This document shows positions 57,247 to 64,000 of a DNA stretch of 64,000 bases, piece by piece. The notes under the pieces are model-generated. The model was not told where the DNA came from, searched no databases, and saw only the letters and a program-made list of their open reading frames with translations. Each line of letters starts with the position of its first letter. Within the stretch, counting starts at the first letter, position 1. Source of the stretch: CAVYWD01 sp963772225 (lineage in GTDB: Bacteria > Myxococcota > Myxococcia > Myxococcales > UBA5297); the NCBI GenBank assembly GCA_963772225.1, contig CAVYWD010000001.1, positions 1,054,001-1,118,000 of the forward strand, in the 5' to 3' direction. Position numbers and translations under genes: made by a program.

Positions 57247-57301
57247 CCTCCCCTGCGCCCCCCCCGCAAGCGGGGAGGGGGTTGGGGGGGGGTGAGGACT
57301 T
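57247..57301. repeat. G/C-run palindromic sequence
   Basis: CCCCCCCGCAAGCGGGG forms a hairpin and the region ends GGTGAGGAC, the same boundary as the palindrome at 61416-61473, so both may belong to one REP-like family. It lies between mltG and the M48 gene. Confidence 0.5.
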
Positions 57302-57345
57302 TCCAGGCTAAAGGGCCATCTCGGCAGACGTCAAACCTTTGAGCG

Positions 57346-58702
57346 CTAGTTCTGCTTCCGGGGAAGGCAGCCCTCGGGCACCTGGAACCGCTCGGGACTC
57401 GGCTCGGCCAGGGCAATCCCCTTCTCCCGAGCGAAGGCCTCGGCCCGCTCGATGCGCTCGATGGCGAGCGGGTGGCCGGCAAAGATTTTCGAATGGAGCG
57501 GCGGGTGCAGGTCGCCCAGGTTGAGCTTGACGAGCTTGACCATCATCGACCGGAACGCCTCGGGCTGGCGCAAAAGCTCGAGCGCGTACTCATCGGCGCG
57601 ACGCTCCAGAGAACGGCTATAAGCGCCGCTGATGGGTCCCGCGGCGAGCGAAACAAGTCCGAATGCCAGGTAGACCGCCGGCAGGCTCGCGACCTCGCGG
57701 TCGCTTTGAAACCCGAACCGGCCGGTCTTCCCCATGAAGCGGAGCAGACGGGCGAGGGCCCAGAGGCCCGGGAGCAGCGCGGCGCTCGCCAGGACGGCGC
57801 GGCTCGCCCCCTTCTCGCCGATGTGGCCCAGCTCGTGTGCGACCGCGTTGGCCACCTCGTCCGGAGTCATGGCCTTCACCAGGGTGTCGTACAGCACGAT
57901 GCGCCGCGAGGGCCCCTGGCCGACGACGAAGGCGTCGACCCGCTTAGTGAGGTCCGCCACCTTCAGCAAGTAGACGTCCTGATACTCCACGCGCGCCGCT
58001 TTCAAGGTGGAGAGGATGCGCTCGCGCGCCGACCCTTCCGGAAGCGGCTTGTAGTCGTGGAGGATTCTGCACGCGGTACGGGTCGAGGACGCCGGCGCCG
58101 AGCATGAGGATGGAGCAGGGAACGCCCAGCCAGAGCCACCAGCGCTCCTTGCGGCGCGCCAAGCCGTAGAGCCCGAAGGCGAGAAACGCGTGGGCCGTGA
58201 GCGCCACCGACTCGGACTTGAAGAAGTCGTAGAACCAGCGCGCGACGCTCTCGACGCCGACGCCGTGCCGGTGCTCGTAGACGTACCCGAAGTAGAAGCC
58301 GACGGGGAGCGCCACCGCGTCGATGATGGCGAAGAACGCGGGGACGAAGAGCACGGCGCCGCCCCAGGTCGCGTCTCCCCACAGGAGCGTCAGCGCCCGT
58401 CCCACCCGGCGCAGCGCCCAAGAGCGGCCGAGGAGCGGCCCGAGCCGCTCGGCCCAGAGGCCGCACCGAGCCGCCAGGCGCGCGTTGAGCCCCAGCGCCA
58501 GGAAGACGAGCAGGAAGAGCGTCGGCGCGAAGAGGTTCCAGACCGAGAGCGCATAGAGCGGGTGGAGATAGGCGTCGTGCTCGAGGATTTCTTGCTCGGT
58601 GAAGTAGCGCAGGAGCCGGGGCTCGATGGCGGCGCGCGCCGCGAGCGGGGCGAGGACCGGCACGGCGAGCGCCAGGAGCGCGGAGGGGCGACGGAGGGAC
58701 AT
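57346..58702 (-). CDS. M48-family zinc endopeptidase, membrane (one +1 frameshift)
   Basis: The 451-residue protein resembles Ste24/HtpX-like CAAX proteases: several N-terminal helices, the zinc motif AHELGHIGEKG, later ERRADEYALEL with the third ligand. ATG 58702 encodes RRPSALLALAVPVLAPLA (signal or first helix). The frame breaks at GATTC 58063-58067; removing one base gives DPYRVQILHDYKPLPEG and a continuous chain. The length is 1 mod 3. It stands alone on its strand, downstream of a short intergenic region. Confidence 0.8.
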
Positions 58703-58867
58703 TGCGCGGAGGGTAGCAAGACTCCGAGGCCCGGGCCCACTTTGCGTGGCGCTATCCGCCGGCCTCGATGACCCGATCTGAATCGGCGCTCCTCATTTGT
58801 GGGCCTGCAAGGGGCCTCGGCGATCCGTTGGGGCCGATGCGATTGACACGTCGCTGGAAGGCTACAG

Positions 58868-59533
58868 ATGAGAACGAGCTCCGTGGTGATTTGGGCGCTG
58901 GTGTTGGGTTTCGTCGCGCCGGGGGCGGCGGCCGCCCAGGAGGGCGTCAGCGTCGGCAGTGACTGGTCTTTGTCGGCCGGCTGGACGACGGGGCCCAGTC
59001 GCGATGCCATCAGCGCCGAGGTCGGCTGGCCGGGAATCGAAGGCAAGTACTACCACGGCCTGTCGGATCGGCTCGACATCGGCGCCCGTTTCGCTTTCCT
59101 CTACGGAACGATGGTCGGCACCTCGGTCGACCCCACGTTTTCACTCGGCGCCGTCATGCGCGCGAACCTGGTACGCAAAGGCAAGCTCAGCCTAGGCCTC
59201 GAGTTCAACCCGGGGGTGGGCTTCAGCATGAAGGACTCCGGCGCCTTCGTCATCCAGTTCCCCCTCGAGCTCGTCCTCGGCGTCCACCCCATCGACATCC
59301 TCAACGTGTCGTTCGGAATGGGCCTCGAGCCCCTCATCGTGGTTCCCTTCAACAAGTCGTTGGGAGTGAACCTGGCGATGCCGATCCTCTTCGGGCCGGG
59401 GGTCGAGCTCTTTCTCACCCGCGAGCTGACGGTGATGCTCCACACCCGATTCGGCCCCGGCATCTGGACGGGGGACGACTCCCGCGTCCAGTTCTCCTTC
59501 GTGGCCACCTTCGGCCTCGGCTACCGCTTCTGA
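58868..59533 (+). CDS. Putative outer-membrane beta-barrel protein
   Basis: The 221-residue protein has a signal peptide (VVIWALVLGFVAPGAAAAQ) and alternating hydrophobic strands, ending in FATFGLGYRF with the terminal Phe typical of barrels recognised by BamA. Repeated Gly/aromatic strand pairs (KLSLGLEFNPGVGFSM, VNLAMPILFGPGVELF) support about eight to ten strands. ATG 58868. No more specific family is seen. Confidence 0.65.
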   Translation: MRTSSVVIWALVLGFVAPGAAAAQEGVSVGSDWSLSAGWTTGPSRDAISAEVGWPGIEGKYYHGLSDRLDIGARFAFLYGTMVGTSVDPTFSLGAVMRANLVRKGKLSLGLEFNPGVGFSMKDSGAFVIQFPLELVLGVHPIDILNVSFGMGLEPLIVVPFNKSLGVNLAMPILFGPGVELFLTRELTVMLHTRFGPGIWTGDDSRVQFSFVATFGLGYRF

Positions 59534-59780
59534 GCCTCCGAGGAGGGCCGCCCGCGTCCCACGTCGGGACCTCGGCGCGAACCCGAGTCCACGCTGGGCG
59601 CTCGGCGGCGGGGCCATTCGACCCAACCTTCGGACGTCATCGATCGCTCGGCGCAACTATCCCGCCGCCTGCAAGTCGCGCCCGCGACTCGCCGCGCTGC
59701 TCGTAGGCGACGTCGACGCGCGACCGACCGACGCCGGTCCCGGTCCGTTCGTTCAGCATTGTCGTGTCTCGCCGCGGCCT

Positions 59781-60947
59781 TCAGCTCGGCGGCTTGCCCG
59801 CCGCGCCCGCCATCGGCGCCGTCTCCCCTTCGCCCCCGCCGGCCGACTTGCCCTCTTCGCCCTCGAGCAAGATCTGCTTCATCCGCTCCAGGCTCTGCCG
59901 GGCGCGCCCGACGTATGGGTTCTGCGCCCCGAGTCGCTCGGCCGCCTCCAGCGTGCGCTCGTAGATGTCCATGGCCTTGGACACCAGCACGCGGATCCGC
60001 TTGCGCAGCTCCTCGCGGTAGACCTGCGCCTGCTCCGCGTCGAACCCAGCGGGCACCTTAGCGGCGACGAGCGCGTCGTAGAGCGCCTCGTACAAAGCGC
60101 CGACGCGGAAGCCCGACGCTGTGGCCCACTCGCCCTCCCCGACCCGGATGGCGCGCAGGTAGTGCCCCTGCGCCGAGAGCAACAGGTCGCACTTGTATTC
60201 CAGCTCCTTGCGGAGCTTCGGCTCGCCCACGTCAGGGTCGAGCGACACTTTCTCGAAGTGCTCTCGGAAGATCTCGCCCAGGTAGTACTCCGCCTGCGCC
60301 GGGAAGTATTCGTCGAGCCGCTCGGTGTCGCGCTTCTCCATCCAGAAGCCGACGGCCTCGCGCAGCACGCCCTCGCCGCCTTCGAGGTCCCCGCCCTCCA
60401 CCAGGCAGACGCCGCGGTGGACCTTGGCCTGGAGGCGCTCTTGCGGTTTCAGGTCGGACCTCGCGGCGATGGACGCGAGGAGCGCCGCCGCCTTGTCGAA
60501 TCGGGACAGGTGGTAGAGGCACTCGGCGACGCGGAACGACGCCTCCAGCGCGTCGCCGTGCCCTCGCTCCGGGTCGGAGAGCGGCTGGAACCGCTCCAGC
60601 GCCTCCTGGAATCGCTCGAGCCGCTCGAAGGCGAGCCCGGCGTTGTAGAGCGCCGCCGCGCGGTGCTCCGAGCCCGGGTAGACGTCGGCCAGCCGGCCGA
60701 AGCACCGGGCCGCCTTCTCGAAGTCTCCCGCGGCGAACGCGGAGGCGCCCAGGGCGAAGAGCTCCTCGTCGTTGAGCTGCGCGAGGTCGCGATCCTCAGG
60801 CCCCCCGGCGGTGACGACCACCGGATCGAACACCAGGACCTCGGCCTCTGCCGGCCGGACCTGCGAGCGCCCGCCCGCGCAGGCCGAGGCGAGCGCGGCC
60901 GCCAGCGCGAGCGATGCCGCCCCTGCGCTCCTTCGCGCCCTTCTCAC
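59781..60947 (-). CDS. TPR-repeat lipoprotein
   Basis: The 388-residue protein has a lipobox-like end (ALAAALASACAGG) and several tetratricopeptide helices (ELFALGASAFAAGDFEKAAR, AALYNAGLAFERLERFQEAL). Its layout resembles the TPR lipoproteins of myxobacterial gliding motility (GltE/AglT type), but this is only a likeness. GTG at 60947 overlaps the stop of yjbQ (GTGA). It may act as an outer-membrane scaffold. Confidence 0.75.
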   Translation of the reverse strand: MRRARRSAGAASLALAAALASACAGGRSQVRPAEAEVLVFDPVVVTAGGPEDRDLAQLNDEELFALGASAFAAGDFEKAARCFGRLADVYPGSEHRAAALYNAGLAFERLERFQEALERFQPLSDPERGHGDALEASFRVAECLYHLSRFDKAAALLASIAARSDLKPQERLQAKVHRGVCLVEGGDLEGGEGVLREAVGFWMEKRDTERLDEYFPAQAEYYLGEIFREHFEKVSLDPDVGEPKLRKELEYKCDLLLSAQGHYLRAIRVGEGEWATASGFRVGALYEALYDALVAAKVPAGFDAEQAQVYREELRKRIRVLVSKAMDIYERTLEAAERLGAQNPYVGRARQSLERMKQILLEGEEGKSAGGGEGETAPMAGAAGKPPS

Positions 60948-61342
60948 CCGAGCACCTGAACGTAAAGCGTCCGCTTCCTAGGGCCGTCGAACTCGCAGAA
61001 GTAGATGCCCTGCCACGTACCCAGCTTGAGCGCCCCGCCATCGATGAGGACCGTCACCGAGGGGCCGACGAGGCTCGTTTTGACGTGGGCGTCGGAGTTG
61101 CCCTCGCCGTGCCGGAAGCCCTCGTTGGGCACCGCCCGTTCGAGCGCGAACAAGAGGTCGCGCGTCACGTCGGGGTCGGCGTTCTCGTTGATGGTCACCG
61201 CCGCCGTGGTGTGCGGGCAGAAGACGGTGCACAGCCCGTCCTTCACCTCGGAAGCCCTCACGAGCTGCGCGACCCGCGCCGTGACGTCGACGAGCTCGCA
61301 CCGCCTCGACGTGGCGACCTCCAGCGTTTGCGTCTTTCCCAT
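60944..61342 (-). CDS. yjbQ: YjbQ family (UPF0047) protein
   Basis: The 132-residue protein carries the family block GLCTVFCPHTTAAVTINENA, VPNEGFRHGEGNSDAH and GTWQGIYFCEFDGPRKRTLY. YjbQ proteins have a thiamine-phosphate synthase-like side activity; the role in the cell is uncertain. ATG 61342 has GGGAG upstream; a longer frame to 61402 lacks one. It is coupled to the TPR gene downstream. Confidence 0.9.
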   Translation of the reverse strand: MGKTQTLEVATSRRCELVDVTARVAQLVRASEVKDGLCTVFCPHTTAAVTINENADPDVTRDLLFALERAVPNEGFRHGEGNSDAHVKTSLVGPSVTVLIDGGALKLGTWQGIYFCEFDGPRKRTLYVQVLG

Positions 61343-61415
61343 GGCGACTCCCGCGCCCTCCGGCTCAGGTTTCAAGCCAGAGCCCAAACCGAAGATGTTC
61401 ACCTCGCCTCTCGAT

Positions 61416-61473
61416 CGTCCTCACCCCCTACCCTCGCCGCTAGCGGCGAGGGTAGGGGGTGAGGACGATCCTA
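61416..61473. repeat. Perfect 58-bp palindrome
   Basis: The 29-bp arms are exact reverse complements (GATCGTCCTCACCCCCTACC at the left edge, centre GCCGCTAGCGGC). It lies between yjbQ and the downstream ATPase gene on the same strand. It could end transcription of the ATPase pair as a hairpin, though no T tract is present. Confidence 0.95.
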
Positions 61474-61540
61474 CCGCACCCTCCGCCGGGTTCTGGCGCT
61501 CCGCGCAGGGCGGCCTCGCCGCCGGGGGGCCTTGGCGGGG

Positions 61541-62680
61541 CTATTCGCCGAACAGGTGTCGGTCGAGCTCCCACAAACCGCCCAAATCGTAGACGTCGGT
61601 CCCGAGGCGCGGCACGGCGATGACGGGCGTGGGCGCGCACTCCCGCTGGAGGCGCTCGATCTCCCGAGCGTCCATCTGCTCCAAGGTCTCGACGTCCGCG
61701 AGCGCCGCGGCGAGCCGCTCGGGCAGGGGTCCCGGCAGCGCGTCGGGCGCGCCCTCGAGGAGGTTGGCCAAAGCCGCGGTGTCGGAGGCCGGGACGGGCC
61801 GCGAGAGCCCCGTCTGGTGCACCCGGTTGGCGATGATGGCGCCGACGGGCATGGCGTCCTGCGCGAGCAGAGTGTGGAAGGAGATGGACTCGTCCACCGT
61901 GAGGGGTTGAGGGCTCGTAACCAGGATGAAGGCCGACTCCGAGGAGCCCAACAGCTCCTTGACCGCCGCCGCCCGCTCCTTGAATACGTCGTACATGGGG
62001 GCGAGCGAGCCCAGGAACTGCGCCAGCTCCTCGAGCAGCGCGAGGCCGGTGAGCTTGCCCAGCGTCTTCACGAAATAGCCGCCGGCCAGGTTGAACATCT
62101 TGAGGCCCAGCCTCCCGGCCTTGAGCGCGGGGGCGAGCATCTTTCGGACCTTGTCGTCGCCGAAGAAGTCGAGGACGCGGTTGGGCGCGTCGAGGAAGTC
62201 GAGGGCATGCGCGGTGGGCGGCGTGTCCAGGACGATGAGGTCGTATCGCCGGCTCTCGAAGAGCTCGACGAGCTTCTCCATGGCCACGTACTCGTGGCTG
62301 CCGGCGAGCGCCGACGAGAGCTGCTGGTAGAAGCGGCTCTGGAGGATGTCCTCGCGGCGGTCGGGCGGGGCATGGCGCAGGACCAGGTCGTCCCAGGTCC
62401 GCTTCAGGTCGAGCATCATCGCGAAGAGCGCGCCTTTGGGCGACAGCCCCGCGGCGACGAACTTCTCGTCCGGCACCCGCGACTCCACGTTGCCGAGCTC
62501 GGCGAGCCCCAGCGAGTTCGCGAGCCTTCGCGCTGGGTCGATGGTGCAGACGCAGACCCTGCGCCCCATGGCCGCGGCCCGCAGGGCGAGCGCCGCGGAG
62601 AGCGTGGTCTTGCCCACCCCGCCCGAGCCGACGCAGACCACGACCTTGCGGTCGGAGAGGAGCGCCTCCAGGGGCCCCAT
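61541..62680 (-). CDS. ArsA/GET3-like ATPase 2
   Basis: The 379-residue protein has the deviant Walker A GSGGVGKTTLSAALAL, Switch I-like CTIDPARRLANSLG, and Switch II VLDTPPTAHALDFLD. A distinctive C-terminal NRVHQTGL and helical part follow. Such ATPases are dimer machines for cargo or anion delivery; myxobacterial tandem pairs lack arsenite transporters nearby, so arsenic resistance is unlikely. Its ATG shares one base with the TGA of the first ATPase (TGATG). Confidence 0.9.
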   Translation of the reverse strand: MGPLEALLSDRKVVVCVGSGGVGKTTLSAALALRAAAMGRRVCVCTIDPARRLANSLGLAELGNVESRVPDEKFVAAGLSPKGALFAMMLDLKRTWDDLVLRHAPPDRREDILQSRFYQQLSSALAGSHEYVAMEKLVELFESRRYDLIVLDTPPTAHALDFLDAPNRVLDFFGDDKVRKMLAPALKAGRLGLKMFNLAGGYFVKTLGKLTGLALLEELAQFLGSLAPMYDVFKERAAAVKELLGSSESAFILVTSPQPLTVDESISFHTLLAQDAMPVGAIIANRVHQTGLSRPVPASDTAALANLLEGAPDALPGPLPERLAAALADVETLEQMDAREIERLQRECAPTPVIAVPRLGTDVYDLGGLWELDRHLFGE

Positions 62681-63592
62681 CACGCGGCCTCCAGGATGCG
62701 CGAGATGCGGTCGACCTCGGCGCGGCCCAGGCGGCGCGTGAAGAGGAAGGGGACGCGCACGAGCGGAAGGTCGATGTCCAGCGCCAGACGCTGCGCATAG
62801 CGCTCGGAGAGCTCGGCCTTGCCCTCCCGGAGAAAGACCGCCCGAGCGAGCGCTTCGAGCGCCGGCGGCGCCGCGCGCAGGCGCTCGCGCTCCTTGGGCG
62901 AGAGGCGCGGCGAGACGCAGCCGTTGAGGACGAGCGCCGCCTGGGGCATACCCACCAGGTCGCGCAACGCGCGCGACAGCTCCAGGGTCTCGTTGACCGG
63001 GAGCTCCTCGGGAAGGCTCACCAGCACCGCGGCGCTCTGGGTCGGGTGCGTGAGCGTCGATTGCATCCAGCGCGCCTCTTCCGCCATGGGCCCGGGCGGC
63101 ACCGTAGCGAGCAGGACCTGCGGCAGGCGCAAGAGCGTCAGGCCGTGGCCGGTTGCGGGCGAGTCGATGATGACCAGGTCGTAGCGCGGCCGCCCGTCCG
63201 GCAGGCGCTCCTTGACGTGAAACAGGATCTTCCCCAGGAGCACCGTCTCGGCGAGCGAGGGGATGGCCCGGAGGAAGTAGCGGACCAGCCGGTTCTCGAA
63301 GACCGCGGAGTAGATGGAGCGGAACTTGAGGATCATCAGCGCGTACTCGCGCATGGCCTCCTCGGGCTCCACGTCCACCGCGTCGAGGTTCTCCTCGAGC
63401 CGGCCGATTCTGTGGGCCCACCGGGCGGGCCTCGAGAAGCGCGCTCACCCGCTCCTTGGCGTTGACCTCGCAGACGAGCACGCGCTTGCCCGCGCGCGCT
63501 GCCGCGAGCGCCAGCGCGGCGCTCACCGTGCTCTTGCCTACTCCGCCTTTGCCAATGACGACGAGGAGCCGCTTGTCGAGGAGCGAAGACAT
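62680..63592 (-). CDS. ArsA/GET3-like ATPase 1 (one +1 frameshift)
   Basis: The 303-residue product begins SSLLDKRLLVVIGKGGVGKS (deviant Walker A), then the Switch II block LVIIDSPATGHGLTLLRLP and ends in a helical tail. The frame breaks at GATTC 63406-63410; removing one base gives ARPVGPQIGRLEENLDAVDV. The length is 1 mod 3. ATG 63592 is the first gene of the ATPase pair. It is the paralog of ATPase 2, and the two probably act together as a heterodimer (inference). Confidence 0.85.
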
Positions 63593-63639
63593 CGCCGGCA
63601 AGCGAAGCATCCGGGGTGCGGCGTGTCAATCCAGTGCAC

Positions 63640-64000
63640 TCAGCTCCGCAGCCCCGGCGCCTCGTGCCCGCTCCTCGCCACGTACTCGAGGTACCCGCCG
63701 CCGTACGCGTGCGACCCTTCCGGCGTCAGCTCGAGCACGCGGTTGGAGAGCTCGCCCAGAAAGTGCCGGTCGTGGGAAACGAAGAGCATGGCGCCCTCGT
63801 AGCCCTTCAGGGCCTCCACGAGCATCTCCTTGGTCGCCATGTCCAGGTGGTTCGTGGGCTCGTCCAGGACCAAGAAATTCGGCGGGTCGAAGAGCATGCG
63901 CGCCAGCACCAGCCGCGCCTTCTCGCCGCCGGAGAGGATGCGGCAGGGCTTCTCGATGGCGTCGCCGGAGAAGCCGAAGCAGCCGGCGAGCGAGCGCAGT
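63640..64000 (-). CDS. ABC-F family ATPase (5' end outside window)
   Basis: Only the C-terminal 119 residues are visible: the signature RILSGGEKARLVLARML, Walker B NFLVLDEPTNHLDM and H-loop LFVSHDRHFL, then the tail. This is the second nucleotide-binding domain of an ABC-F protein (EttA/Uup type), which acts on the ribosome and has no membrane domain. The stop is at 63640. Confidence 0.9.
   Translation of the reverse strand, partial: LRSLAGCFGFSGDAIEKPCRILSGGEKARLVLARMLFDPPNFLVLDEPTNHLDMATKEMLVEALKGYEGAMLFVSHDRHFLGELSNRVLELTPEGSHAYGGGYLEYVARSGHEAPGLRS

Noticed and set aside
1..64000. tRNA or rRNA genes
   Set aside because: No cloverleaf with GGTTCRANNCC-like T arm and CCA context and no rRNA core sequences were found on either strand by reading; a tRNA search tool would be decisive.

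Overview
The window is high-GC DNA (roughly 65-70 percent by eye, lower in the 10-19 kb island) and looks like a Myxococcota (myxobacterial or close delta-group) chromosome. The signs are many lipoproteins with long Asp/Ala/Gly linkers, a MYXO-CTERM-like tail on a secreted protease, a membrane Ser/Thr receptor kinase, a hybrid histidine kinase with a multi-receiver regulator, a DUF4388 response regulator, and a myxobacterial-type pretoxin HINT domain. No tRNA, rRNA, CRISPR array or replication origin was seen.

Layout. 0-9.2 kb: a two-component cluster (hybrid kinase, CheY-like regulator, REC-Hpt-REC-REC protein), ribF, a secreted protein, an SDR enzyme, a glucoamylase (GH15) remnant, a D-2-hydroxyacid dehydrogenase and an EamA transporter. 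9.2-20.8 kb: an accessory island with a Cys-rich lipoprotein, a large Rhs toxin gene cut by an IS4-type element between core and toxin tip, a DUF4304 immunity gene, small unknown genes, and fragments of Rhs, SPFH/flotillin and EamA genes. 20.9-24.9 kb: a cupin, trmB, a prepilin-HINT-RNase toxin with its CdiI-like immunity gene, and an arabinose-binding lipoprotein. 25-37.6 kb: a formate dehydrogenase locus (fdhD, a receptor kinase with a LivJ-type sensor domain, fdoGHI-fdhE) with a MITE-like repeat present twice. 37.6-52.7 kb: eight secreted or surface proteins (esterase, heme-motif propeller, GH54 arabinofuranosidase, three beta-helix proteins including one with a PDZ domain, M36-type protease), which reads as a surface polysaccharide and protein degradation region. 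52.7-64 kb: ribF and trmB fragments, a PPi-type phosphofructokinase, an HEPN pair, mltG, an M48 protease, a beta-barrel protein, a TPR lipoprotein, yjbQ, two ArsA/GET3-like ATPases and an ABC-F protein cut by the window edge.

Two observations stand out. First, six unrelated genes carry a single +1 frameshift, and every one is repaired by removing one base from a GANTC pentamer to leave GATC. This points to a systematic error at (probably methylated) GATC sites, or else to a site-specific indel hotspot; these genes are therefore annotated as frameshifted rather than dead. Second, the HINT-RNase toxin begins with a canonical type IVb (Flp) prepilin leader, so a polymorphic toxin may be exported as, or on, a Tad-type pilin.
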